A stretch of DNA of 64,000 nt, taken from positions 5,862 through 69,861 of the forward strand of contig NZ_MUXU01000025.1 in assembly GCF_002014985.1 (NCBI RefSeq), given 5' to 3'. Position 1 is the first letter of the stretch. Every line of letters starts with the position of its first letter. The DNA comes from Moraxella caviae (GTDB lineage: Bacteria; Pseudomonadota; Gammaproteobacteria; Pseudomonadales; Moraxellaceae). Below the pieces are notes generated by a model. The model was not told where the DNA came from. It saw only the letters and a program-made list of their open reading frames with translations, and made no database searches. The translations under genes were made by a program, and so were the position numbers. Positions 1 to 8,542 of this stretch are shown piece by piece.

Positions 1-123
1 GCGTGCCTGCGTGCCTGCGTAGCATAGGCGCTTTTTTCAAATCCTGTCAAGCTCTACCACTCACCTTTTCCCCACCATCTCTCTCACCAATCACACACGG
101 CTTAGCCAGCAAGGGGTGCGCCC
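1..123. repeat. 8-bp tandem repeat at window edge, then leader of methylase cassette
   Basis: Positions 1-20 are two and a half copies of the octamer GCGTGCCT; the array may continue left of the window. Octamer repeats change reading frame when their number changes. Frame 3 is open from the edge across the repeat to a TAA at 132-134, overlapping the methylase start at 124, so the repeat may lie in the 3' end of an upstream reading frame. No known gene is recognised in it. The rest up to 123 carries a weak AAGGGG ribosome-binding site near 111-116. Confidence 0.4.
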
Positions 124-765
124 ATGCAGGTTAAATCTCGTGCGCGCGTCGCCGATCATGGCGAAGTTTACACCAATTTACGCGAAGTCAATGCCATGCT
201 GGACTTGGTTGCCGATCAAGTTACAGACTTTGACAAAACCTTTCTTGAGCCAGCTTGCGGTACAGGCAATTTCCTAGCGGTCATCTTAGAGCGCCGCCTG
301 CACGCACTGACCAAAAAGCACAAAAAGCTGCAATACGACTTTGAAAAATACGCCATCATCGCTGTAGGTACGATGTACGGCATTGAGCTTTTGCCTGACA
401 ATGTCGCTGAATGTCGTGAACGGCTACTGGGCATTTTTTCTGCACATTATAAAGCCACCTTCCCTAAGACTTATAAGCAAGCCTGCATTGACAGCATAGC
501 TTATCTGCTTTCAAAAAATATCCTGTGCGGAGACGCACTCACTCTACAGACCCACGATGGCGCGCCGATTATCTTTAGCAAATGGCAGCTTATCGGCAGT
601 CAAATCCAAAGAGACGATTACGTCTACCGCGACCTGCTGGACAAATCCAGCGAACGAGACCTACCGCTATTTTCCGACCTAGGCGAAGAAGCTCACATTC
701 CTGACGCCATCGCCACCCACACTTACCCACATTTTTTGGAGCTGCATGATGACGGATCTGTCTAA
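124..765 (+). CDS. DNA adenine methylase-like subunit with SAM-binding motif I
   Basis: A 213-aa protein of the N6-adenine DNA methylase fold. The SAM-binding motif I reads EPACGTGNF near residue 42, and a motif-II-like Glu follows in YGIELLPDN near 88. There is no NPPY/DPPY catalytic motif, which is instead in the next gene. The start at 124 fits family members, whose N-terminus resembles the KSRARVADHGEVYT seen here. It overlaps the following methylase by 20 bp, so the two are probably made together and may form a heteromeric enzyme. The family is normally found with a larger NPPY-bearing partner and a helicase or nuclease. The split of roles is inferred. Confidence 0.8.
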   Translation: MQVKSRARVADHGEVYTNLREVNAMLDLVADQVTDFDKTFLEPACGTGNFLAVILERRLHALTKKHKKLQYDFEKYAIIAVGTMYGIELLPDNVAECRERLLGIFSAHYKATFPKTYKQACIDSIAYLLSKNILCGDALTLQTHDGAPIIFSKWQLIGSQIQRDDYVYRDLLDKSSERDLPLFSDLGEEAHIPDAIATHTYPHFLELHDDGSV

Positions 766-2293
766 TCTCAACTACAACCCTGACGTACTCAGCTGTCTTG
801 CCAATCTGTCAAACGATGAAGTATTCACGCCGCCTGACGTGGTGAATGCCATGCTAGACCGCCTACCCCAAGCGCTTTTTCGCAATAAAGACGCTAAGTT
901 CTTAGACCCTGTGTGTAAGTCAGGCGTCTTTTTGCGTGAAATCGCCAAGCGCCTAAATGCTGGACTGGCAGAACAAATCCCAGACCTACAAGAACGGCTC
1001 AACCACATATTCAGCCAGCAGCTGTATGGCATTGCCATCACACAGCTGACCGCCCTGCTGTCCAGACGCAGCGTGTACTGCACCAAAAAAGCCGCCAGCG
1101 AATATTCCATCTGCACCGTGTTTGACAATGATGATGGCAATATCTTTTTTCCGCCCAGCGAACACACATGGCACAAGGGCAAATGTACAGAATGTGGCGC
1201 AAGCCAAGATGTCTACGACCGCAATAACGCCAGCATTAGCCGTGAGCATGAATTTGAGACTCATGCGTATGCGTTTATTCACCAATCTTTTTATAACATG
1301 GAAATCAGAAAAATGAAATTTGACGTAATTATTGGCAATCCGCCGTATCAGTTGAATACTGCTGGATTTGGTGCTCAAGCTACACCCCTTTATCATAAAT
1401 TTATTGAGCAAGCCAAAAAACTCAATCCACATTATCTGATTATGATTACGCCAAGTCGTTGGTTTACTGGCGGCATGGGCTTGAATAGCTTTCGTGATGA
1501 AATGCTTAATGACAAAAGAATGAAAGAAATTCACGATTTTCCCAATTCATCAGATTGCTTTAATGGCGTGGAAATCAAAGGCGGCGTGAGTTATTTTCTT
1601 TGGGACAGAGAATATCAAGGTGAAAATGATTGCGGCATTTTTACCTATGAAAACGGTCAAGTAATTTCACAAATGCAGCGCCCATTAAAAGAAAAAGGAC
1701 TGGATGTATTTATTCGCTACAATAAAGCTGTTTCCATTTTAAGAAAGGTGATTGCATTCAATGAACCAAAATTTTCAGATCTAATGAGTGCCCAAAGACC
1801 TTTTGGTTTGCCAACTAATTACAAAGGAAGTTCAAGCCCCTATAAGGATTGCGATGAAAATGTAATGTTGTATAAAAACGGCGGAACAGCCTATGCTAAA
1901 CGTTCAGAAATTCCTATAAATACACAATGGATAAATGGACACAAAATTTTAACGCCAAAAGCTATCGGTTCTGGCGATGGCAAAACCGACCGAGTGAAAC
2001 CAATTTATGCGGGAATGAATACAGCCTGCACCGAAACCTACATTGTAACAGGTTGTTTTGATAGCAAAGAAACTTGCGAAAATGTGATGTCTTATATTGG
2101 CACAAGATTTTTCCATTTTATGCTGACACTCAAAAAGAACACACAGGACGCTTTAAGAAGAGCTTATGAATTTATCCCGCAACAAGATTTTTCAAAACCT
2201 TGGACAGATAAAGAACTGTATGAAAAATACGGCTTATCCGATGATGAAATCGCTTATATTGAAACGATGGTTTTGCCAAATAAGGAGTTGTGA
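746..2293 (+). CDS. Eco57I-type DNA methylase subunit with NPPY catalytic motif
   Basis: A 515-aa modification subunit. The catalytic motif IV is NPPYQL near residue 198, preceded by the strand FDVIIG, as in N6-adenine methylases of the Eco57I class. The motif-I position reads DPVCKSGVF near residue 54, so the usual second Gly is Lys; intact motif I is in the preceding gene. A CxxC pair (CTECG near 150) could be half of a zinc site. The C-terminal half (from about 340) is probably the target-recognition region. Translation may begin at 746 or at the next ATG, 749. Base composition drops sharply after about position 1300, inside this gene, suggesting replacement of its recognition half. A good SD for the next gene lies at its stop codon. 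Confidence 0.82.
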   Translation: MMTDLSNLNYNPDVLSCLANLSNDEVFTPPDVVNAMLDRLPQALFRNKDAKFLDPVCKSGVFLREIAKRLNAGLAEQIPDLQERLNHIFSQQLYGIAITQLTALLSRRSVYCTKKAASEYSICTVFDNDDGNIFFPPSEHTWHKGKCTECGASQDVYDRNNASISREHEFETHAYAFIHQSFYNMEIRKMKFDVIIGNPPYQLNTAGFGAQATPLYHKFIEQAKKLNPHYLIMITPSRWFTGGMGLNSFRDEMLNDKRMKEIHDFPNSSDCFNGVEIKGGVSYFLWDREYQGENDCGIFTYENGQVISQMQRPLKEKGLDVFIRYNKAVSILRKVIAFNEPKFSDLMSAQRPFGLPTNYKGSSSPYKDCDENVMLYKNGGTAYAKRSEIPINTQWINGHKILTPKAIGSGDGKTDRVKPIYAGMNTACTETYIVTGCFDSKETCENVMSYIGTRFFHFMLTLKKNTQDALRRAYEFIPQQDFSKPWTDKELYEKYGLSDDEIAYIETMVLPNKEL

Positions 2294-2294
2294 G

Positions 2295-2957
2295 ATGTCA
2301 AGAGCTATTCCGCATTTTTTAAAAACAAGAAACCTTTATTTTCATACAAAAGGTGATTTTAGAACTCATCTAGATAATATTTACCAAAAAGCAAAATCAC
2401 AAGGTAATCAAGCTATTACCAAAGATGACGAAGCAGATTTAAAAGATTTTATCCAAGATTATTGTGATAAATCTGAGCATTTGTTAGAAAAGTTTGACTT
2501 GGATAATTGTCATTTTATTGTAGCAATGTCAGAGTATGGCACAAAGTGTCTATTCATCGTGGATAATGACAGTCGGAAAAAAGAACAAATCTCCCTTAAG
2601 AATTTTGGCGCAGAACAAACGCCAGAGCAAAATTTCCGCTTATTTTGCACCGAGATTATTCGCGATATTAAATTGGAATATAGGAAAATTTTAGCTGAAG
2701 ATAGTGATTTGCGATATGACGAAGTGGATTTGTGGCATGAAGAACCTAGTACGAAAGAATTGGTAGATGAATTTGTGCAAAAACATGAATTAAGCGATAT
2801 TTTAGATAAGGTTATTTCTCCCAATGATCTAGGCAATAGTAAGCGATTCTTAATGCCTGATTATGAATATCTAAAACAAAAATTTTTGGATTTTTATCGA
2901 GAAAAAATGACAACCAATAAATTGCAAACCTTATTAAAAGAGAGAAAACCCCAATGA
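2295..2957 (+). CDS. Unknown protein in restriction-modification cassette
   Basis: A 220-aa protein I do not recognise. The start at 2295 was chosen because GGAG (2284-2287) sits 7 bp upstream and the previous stop ends at 2293; the longer open frame from 2166 would overlap the methylase. The stop overlaps the next ATG as ATGA (2954-2957), so translation is coupled to the helicase gene. The protein is charged, soluble and rich in Lys, Asp and Glu, with no signal peptide or membrane segment. No catalytic motif is evident. Hand counts of 60-base samples give 27-40 percent GC, well below the flanking genes. Its fixed place between modification and restriction genes suggests an accessory, specificity or control subunit; this is inference. 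Confidence 0.7.
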   Translation: MSRAIPHFLKTRNLYFHTKGDFRTHLDNIYQKAKSQGNQAITKDDEADLKDFIQDYCDKSEHLLEKFDLDNCHFIVAMSEYGTKCLFIVDNDSRKKEQISLKNFGAEQTPEQNFRLFCTEIIRDIKLEYRKILAEDSDLRYDEVDLWHEEPSTKELVDEFVQKHELSDILDKVISPNDLGNSKRFLMPDYEYLKQKFLDFYREKMTTNKLQTLLKERKPQ

Positions 2958-5452
2958 ACACCCAACCTTCTGTCGATCTTACCAATACCCTACACCCACC
3001 ACGCATTTATGCTTATATTGACAGCAGTTTTGCAGGGTGCTATAAAGTCGGCTACACCACCAAGACCGCCAAAGAGCGTGTCAAAGAGCAGTATCCCGTT
3101 GCCACGCCGCACCAGACTTGGGAAATTAAATTTAACGAGATTGCCATTCGTGATGACGGCACGACTTTTAGCGATCACGCCGTGCATAAAGCCCTAAGAA
3201 ATGCAGGCATCAGGCAGGTGAATGGCGAGTGGTTTGAGTGCAGCCTAGATGACATCAAGGCGGCATTTTTAGCGGTCAAAACAGGCAAGACAAACGTACA
3301 AAAGCGCACGGCAGATTTCCCCATGCGCCCAGAGCAGGCGGCAGCAGTGGCTAAGACGCGTGCGTATTTTGAGAGCTTTCACCGTGATGCGTTTAATAAA
3401 GGCAAGACACCGCACTTTTTATGGAATGCCAAAATGCGCTTTGGTAAGACTTTTGCGTCCTACCAGCTGGCGCGTGCGATGGGCTGGCGTAAGATTTTGG
3501 TGCTGACCTTTAAGCCTGCCGTGCAGGACGCTTGGCAGGACGATTTAAAAACACACATCGATTTTACCGATTGGCAATTCGTCAGCAAAAACGGCGGCAT
3601 CACCCCAGAGATGGCAGATATGTCAAAGCCGATTGTGTGTTTTGGTTCGTTCCAAGATTATCTGGGCAAAACCAAAGCTGGCGGCATTAAGTCAAAAAAC
3701 GAATGGGTGCACGCCACGAATTGGGACTGCGTGATTTTTGATGAATATCACTATGGCGCATGGCGAGAAAATGCCAAAGATTTGTTTGATGGTGAAGTGG
3801 ATAAGCATGAACGCGCCTTTGCCGAAAATGAATTTTTGACAAATTTTGATGAAGAGCTGCTGCCCATCACCACCAATCATTATTTGTATTTGTCTGGCAC
3901 GCCATTTCGCGCGATTTCGTCAGGGGAATTTATCGAAGAGCAGATTTTCAACTGGACGTATTCAGACGAGCAGCAAGCCAAAACCAGCTGGGACGATGCC
4001 CAAGGTAAAAACCCTTATGCGTCCTTGCCAAAAATGGTGATGATGACGTATCAGCTTCCTGACTCTATCCGTGATGTGGCACGAAAAGGCGAGTTTAATG
4101 AATTTGATTTGAACGAGTTTTTCCGTGCCACAGGCGATGGCGAACACGCGCGCTTTACTCACGAAAACGAAGTGCAGCGTTGGCTGGAATTTATCCAAAA
4201 CAAGCTGCCAGAGCTGACGGTAGACACCCTAAAAATGGGCGCAAAAAAACCGCCCATGCCGTTTAGTGATGCCGAGCTGAAGGGCAATCTTTTGCACACG
4301 TTTTGGTTTTTACCCACCGTGGCAAGCTGCCATGCGATGAATAATTTACTCACCCAAAGGCAAAATCAATTTTTCCATGAGTATAAAATCATCGTGGCGG
4401 CAGGCGCAGACGCTGGCATTGGCGTGGCAGCCCTACCGCCTGTCAAAGAGGCAATGAGCGATAATCCACTCACCACCAAGACCATCACCTTATCATGCGG
4501 CAAGCTGACTACAGGCGTGTCTGTTTCGCCTTGGACGGGGATTTTGATGCTGCGCAATTCATCAAGTCCTGAGACGTATTTTCAGGCGGCATTTCGTGTG
4601 CAGACGCCTTGGGTGCTGCGCAATCACGACCCAGCCGACCCAAATGCCGATGTCATTTTAAAGCAGCAGTGCTATGTGTTTGATTTTGCGCCTGACAGAG
4701 CTTTGCGCCAAATCGCCGAATACAGCTGCCGCCTAGACACCGTCAATAGTAACCCAGAACAAAAAGTGGCAGAGTTTATCAATTTCTTGCCTGTGCTGGC
4801 TTATAATGGCAGCAGCATGGTACAAGTAGACGCTGCTGGGATTTTGGACATCGCCATGAGTGGCACGACCGCCACGCTTTTGGCACGCCGCTGGGAAAGT
4901 GCGCTCTTAGTCAATGTGGATAACGACACACTAGAAAAGCTGATGAAGAACAAAGAAGCGATGGCGGCCTTGGAGAGCATTGAAGGGTTTAGAAGCCTAA
5001 ATCAAGATATTGAGACGATTATCAATAAATCCGAAGCGGTCAAAAAAGCCAAGAAAGAAAAAGGCGATGACATGACGCCAAAAGAGAAAAAAGATCTCAG
5101 CGAACAAGAAAAAGAGTATCAATCCAAGCGCAAACAAATCCAAGAAAAGCTCATCAAATTTGCCACGCGCATACCTGTGTTTATGTATCTGACCGATCAT
5201 CGTGAGCGTAGCTTGCGTGATGTGATTGAGCAGCTAGAGCCCCAATTATTCCGCAAGGTAACAGGGCTGAGCCAGAAAGATTTCGCCCTGCTGGCACGGC
5301 TCAATGTGTTTAATGAAGCCTTGATGAATGATGCGGTGTATAAATTTCGCCGCTATGAAGACAGCAGCTTAGAATACACAGGACTGGTCAAGAACAAAGA
5401 AGAAAAGTTGGGGCTTTGGAACGTGTCGATTGACCCCAGTCAAGTGAAATGA
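2954..5452 (+). CDS. GIY-YIG (T5orf172-like) nuclease fused to DExH helicase, restriction subunit
   Basis: An 832-aa two-part protein. Residues about 15-105 match the T5orf172/MUG113 branch of GIY-YIG domains: IYAYID, then YKVGYT, a conserved Arg in KERV, a His in SDHAVHKAL and the closing GEWFEC. Residues about 120-560 form a superfamily-2 helicase: Walker A variant AKMRFGKT near 160, DExH box FDEYH near 260, motif III LSGTPFRA near 316, and a motif-VI-like QAAFRVQ near 540. A charged helical stretch rich in Lys and Glu follows at about 690-735. The likely job is ATP-driven translocation and cutting of unmodified DNA. It is coupled to the preceding gene by an ATGA overlap and ends the cassette. 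Restriction activity is inferred, not shown. Confidence 0.82.
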   Translation: MNTQPSVDLTNTLHPPRIYAYIDSSFAGCYKVGYTTKTAKERVKEQYPVATPHQTWEIKFNEIAIRDDGTTFSDHAVHKALRNAGIRQVNGEWFECSLDDIKAAFLAVKTGKTNVQKRTADFPMRPEQAAAVAKTRAYFESFHRDAFNKGKTPHFLWNAKMRFGKTFASYQLARAMGWRKILVLTFKPAVQDAWQDDLKTHIDFTDWQFVSKNGGITPEMADMSKPIVCFGSFQDYLGKTKAGGIKSKNEWVHATNWDCVIFDEYHYGAWRENAKDLFDGEVDKHERAFAENEFLTNFDEELLPITTNHYLYLSGTPFRAISSGEFIEEQIFNWTYSDEQQAKTSWDDAQGKNPYASLPKMVMMTYQLPDSIRDVARKGEFNEFDLNEFFRATGDGEHARFTHENEVQRWLEFIQNKLPELTVDTLKMGAKKPPMPFSDAELKGNLLHTFWFLPTVASCHAMNNLLTQRQNQFFHEYKIIVAAGADAGIGVAALPPVKEAMSDNPLTTKTITLSCGKLTTGVSVSPWTGILMLRNSSSPETYFQAAFRVQTPWVLRNHDPADPNADVILKQQCYVFDFAPDRALRQIAEYSCRLDTVNSNPEQKVAEFINFLPVLAYNGSSMVQVDAAGILDIAMSGTTATLLARRWESALLVNVDNDTLEKLMKNKEAMAALESIEGFRSLNQDIETIINKSEAVKKAKKEKGDDMTPKEKKDLSEQEKEYQSKRKQIQEKLIKFATRIPVFMYLTDHRERSLRDVIEQLEPQLFRKVTGLSQKDFALLARLNVFNEALMNDAVYKFRRYEDSSLEYTGLVKNKEEKLGLWNVSIDPSQVK

Positions 5453-5529
5453 TTGATTGTATCCAAACCATAGCCCTTCGGCAAGTTTGGAGTGAGCAGA
5501 AAATCATATCAAAAAACCGCAAATCCTTC

Positions 5530-5800
5530 GTGGTTTACAAAACCGTTCGTAGTGAACACAAAAAACCGATCGTGGTGAGCGCAAAAACCGTTCGTGGTGA
5601 GCTTGTCGAACCATGAGCGGTTTTTAAGTTTAAGCCTTACGCCACGTCCACCCTTCGACAAGCTCAGGGCGAGCGGACGGGTGTCAGTCGGGTTAATGAA
5701 GTGGTTCGTAAGTTGGGTTAGCGGCAGCGTAACCCAACATTCCATGAGATAAACTACACTTCAAACGTTGGGTTTTCGTTCCACTCAACCCAACTTACAT
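5530..5800. repeat. Left intergenic repeat cluster A-B-C
   Basis: The 463-bp gap between the helicase and CoA-transferase genes holds no plausible gene. It contains degenerate units of the type AAAACCGTTCGTGGTGAGC near 5539-5612; hairpin element A at 5583-5625 (arms AAAAACCG and CGGTTTTT); element B at 5651-5670 (CCCTTCGACAAGCTCAGGGC); and element C at 5705-5738 (arms GTTGGGTTA and TAACCCAAC). A second GTTGGGTT/AACCCAAC hairpin lies at 5767-5794. A, B and C recur in reverse order and orientation at 14141-14344. Similar short palindromic repeats are scattered through many proteobacterial genomes. Confidence 0.85.
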
Positions 5801-5862
5801 ATCGCCCCTTTGTCCAATTTACATATCGTTTCTTAACCCAACCCACACACCGCCCCAAAAAC

Positions 5863-5896
5863 CAAAACCCCAAAAGCATACACTTTCAGGGTTTTG
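5863..5896 (-). terminator. Possible terminator of CoA-transferase gene
   Basis: On the minus strand, 8-bp arms CAAAACCC and GGGTTTTG are separated by 18 nt and followed by a short T run. The loop is long, so this is a weak candidate. Confidence 0.4.
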
Positions 5897-5915
5897 ATTT
5901 GGCTGATTTGGCGTA

Positions 5916-7442
5916 TTATTTGATGCGCATATCGCCAGTTTCCACAAAACGCTGGTGCCATGACAAGGCTTCAAGCAGAATGTGTGGCGTGTGGATACCG
6001 CCTGCTTTTTGGCTGGCAACAAGCGCGCGGTCGTAATAATCACGCAGCATATCACGATAATCAGGGTGTGAGCAGTTCTCGATGATGAGCTTGGCACGGT
6101 CTTTTGGTGCTTTACCACGCAAATCCGCCATGCCTTGCTCAGTTACGATGAACATCACGTCATGCTCGGTGTGGTCGTGATGGCTTACCATCGGTACGAT
6201 TGCCGAGATTGCGCCGCCTTTTGCGGTAGATGGGCTGACGTAGAATGAGAAAAAGCCGTTACGCGTGAAGTCGCCAGAACCACCAATACCGTTCATCATG
6301 CGTGTACCCATGACGTGCGTTGAGTTTACGTTGCCGTAAATGTCCGCTTCAATCATTGAGTTCATGCCGATGACACCCAGACGGCGGATAATCTCTGGAT
6401 TGTTGCTGATTTCCATCGGACGCAGGATAATCTTGTCTTTTAGGAATTCAATGTTTTCGTTGAAACGCTGCAACGCATCTGGGCTAAATGACAATGCGGT
6501 CGCTGACGCAGTTTTCATTTTCTTGGCAAGGATAAGATCCAGCATACCGTCTTGTAGCACTTCGGTATAGCCAGTCAAATCTTCAAACGGTGCATCAAGC
6601 AAGCCTGCCATCACCGCATTGGCAACGTTACCCACGCCTGATTGTAGTGGCAATAGGCTTTTTGGTAGGCGGCCAGCTTTCACTTCATGGTCAAGAAAAT
6701 CAATCACTTGCGCTGCGATACGCTTAGACACATCGTCAGGCTCGGCAAATTTAGAGTTGCGGTCGCCGCCATTTGTCAGTACGATTGCCACGACTTTATT
6801 AGGGTCAAGCGCCAGTGCTGGCGTACCAATACGGTCAAACGCACCCACGATAGGAATCGGCTTGCGATGCGGTGGCAAGCCCACGTCCGCATAGATGTCG
6901 TGCATACCTTCTAGGCCTTCGGCAAGCGCTTCGTTAATCTCAATGATGACTTTATCAGCGTTTTTCACCGCTTCTGCGCCATGACCGATACCCATCGCAA
7001 ACACAAGCTCGCCATTTTCAGTGATGGCGGTGGCTTCTACGATGGCGATGTCAAATTTACCATAAAAACCTTGGCGCATTTGCTGCTCAACGTGCGATAG
7101 GTGCATGTCTTGATAAGCGATGTTACCTGCGTTAATGCCGTTACGCAGCGTTGGGTCAGATTGGAATGGCGAGCGGAAATGTACAGCATTGGCTTCAGCA
7201 AGCACACCATCACACTCAGGGGCGGTAGACGCGCCTGTTACCATGCCGATGCTGAATTTTTCGCCTTGGGCGTGTAGGGCTTTGGCTTTATTGGCGATGG
7301 CGGTTGGTAGTGCTTTTGGGTAGCCTGCGCCTGTAAAGCCTGTGATGGCAAGGTTCATGCCATTTTTTACAAACTCAGCAGCAGCTTCAGCACTCATGAC
7401 TTTTTCACGCAAACCTGCGTGGCGAATACGGTCGATTGACAT
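5916..7442 (-). CDS. Acetyl-CoA hydrolase/transferase family protein (succinyl-CoA:acetate CoA-transferase type)
   Basis: A 508-aa class I CoA-transferase, close in length and motifs to AarC-type succinyl-CoA:acetate CoA-transferases and acetyl-CoA hydrolases. It would move CoA between succinate and acetate or propionate in the cytoplasm, linking the TCA cycle to acetate handling. Visible motifs are SGVGNVANAV near 267, YTEVLQDG near 295 (its Glu is the likely catalytic residue by family analogy), GIGGSGDF near 390 and VTEQGMADLRG near 437. The ATG at 7442 is preferred over an upstream TTG at 7448 because AGGAA stands just upstream and the protein then begins MSIDRIRHAGL. It is monocistronic. 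The exact acyl preference cannot be read from the sequence. Confidence 0.88.
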   Translation of the reverse strand: MSIDRIRHAGLREKVMSAEAAAEFVKNGMNLAITGFTGAGYPKALPTAIANKAKALHAQGEKFSIGMVTGASTAPECDGVLAEANAVHFRSPFQSDPTLRNGINAGNIAYQDMHLSHVEQQMRQGFYGKFDIAIVEATAITENGELVFAMGIGHGAEAVKNADKVIIEINEALAEGLEGMHDIYADVGLPPHRKPIPIVGAFDRIGTPALALDPNKVVAIVLTNGGDRNSKFAEPDDVSKRIAAQVIDFLDHEVKAGRLPKSLLPLQSGVGNVANAVMAGLLDAPFEDLTGYTEVLQDGMLDLILAKKMKTASATALSFSPDALQRFNENIEFLKDKIILRPMEISNNPEIIRRLGVIGMNSMIEADIYGNVNSTHVMGTRMMNGIGGSGDFTRNGFFSFYVSPSTAKGGAISAIVPMVSHHDHTEHDVMFIVTEQGMADLRGKAPKDRAKLIIENCSHPDYRDMLRDYYDRALVASQKAGGIHTPHILLEALSWHQRFVETGDMRIK

Positions 7443-7645
7443 AATCAATTCCTATATTATTGGTGAATTTCCAGTTTTCATTGCCATAATGGCTTTTAGC
7501 AAATCTAAAAATGCTGATGTGATTTTAGCACTAGACGCATGAAAAATAAAGTGCTTAGCAAAGGGTTTTTGCAAAGAATATCAAAACGCAAGCAAACTTT
7601 AAAAGCGCAGCTGCACCACAATAAATCTTAATCCGCCAAACACCC

Positions 7646-8446
7646 CTAAAACTTCAAATTAGCATTTTTTACGTCTGTAATCAGCATATGCCCCGGTGCG
7701 TGCGTGATACAAAAATCAGGCTTAGAATTCATCACGATGGACTGCGGTGTTACACCACACGCCCAAAATACAGGCGTTTCATGCTCATGAATGGTTACCA
7801 TCTCGCCAAAATCAGGGCGCTGAATGTCTGTGATGCCGATGTATTCAGGGTTGCCGATATGTACAGGCGTGCCGTGTACGCGCGGCATGGCAGCGGTAAT
7901 ATTGACCGCAGTTACGATTTGCTCGGGCGGCAGCGGTCGCATACTCACCACCATGTTACCGCTAAATATGCCAGCAGGATTGCAGGCGATGTTGGTTTGA
8001 TACATCGGCACATTGCGCCCTTCTTCAATATGGCGCACGCTCACGCCACTGTCCAAAAGCTCGCTTTCAAAAGAAAAGCTGCAACCAATCAAAAACGCCA
8101 CCAAATCATCACGCCAATGCGCCTGCACATCGTCAAACTCGCCCACCAATTTCCCATGCTCATAAATGCGATATTTGGGCAAATCGCTCGCCACATTGCA
8201 GTCTTTGGCGATGCTTTGCAACCACGGAGAGCCAACATCACCAACTTCCAAAATCGGACAAGGCTTAGGATTTCTTTGGGCAAAGAGCAAAAAATCATAA
8301 GCGTATTTTTGGGGCAATACCACCATATTTGCCTGCGCATAGCCCAAACTCATGCCAGAAGTTTGACAATTTAAGCAGCCTTCACGGAATAATTGGCGCA
8401 AATCTTTTGGCGGCATCGTAGCATAATTGACGGCATTTTCTTGCAT
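7646..8446 (-). CDS. DUF1445 / D-glutamate cyclase family putative hydro-lyase
   Basis: A 266-aa member of the DUF1445 (UPF0317) family, usually named putative hydro-lyase and related to mitochondrial D-glutamate cyclase. The length is typical. Family hallmarks seen are RLFREG-like N-terminal helix residues, FLIGCSFSFE near 122, IEEGRNVPMYQTN near 143, FSGNMVVSMRP near 162, FWACGVTP near 230 and the C-terminal THAPGHMLITD. A clear ribosome-binding site (AAAGGAAAG) precedes the start at 8446. It stands alone between the CoA-transferase and prfB. The substrate in bacteria is not established; in many genomes the gene lies near 5-oxoproline or lactam metabolism, but nothing here supports that link. 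Confidence 0.85.
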   Translation of the reverse strand: MQENAVNYATMPPKDLRQLFREGCLNCQTSGMSLGYAQANMVVLPQKYAYDFLLFAQRNPKPCPILEVGDVGSPWLQSIAKDCNVASDLPKYRIYEHGKLVGEFDDVQAHWRDDLVAFLIGCSFSFESELLDSGVSVRHIEEGRNVPMYQTNIACNPAGIFSGNMVVSMRPLPPEQIVTAVNITAAMPRVHGTPVHIGNPEYIGITDIQRPDFGEMVTIHEHETPVFWACGVTPQSIVMNSKPDFCITHAPGHMLITDVKNANLKF

Positions 8447-8504
8447 AATCTTTCCTTTTATTTATGTGTTTTGTGGCTAAATTCAAAATGACCTATCTAG
8501 GTAC

Positions 8505-8536
8505 AAAAACACCGCCAATCTTAACGATCAGCGGTG
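8505..8536 (-). terminator. Rho-independent terminator of prfB
   Basis: On the minus strand, CACCGCTGAT pairs with ATTGGCGGTG (two G-U pairs) across a short loop, followed by TTTTTGT, immediately after the prfB stop. Confidence 0.7.
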
Positions 8537-8542
8537 CTAAAA

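Noticed and set aside
33..60. TTCAAATCC resembling a tRNA T-loop
   Set aside because: No T-stem, acceptor stem or anticodon arm can be folded around it.
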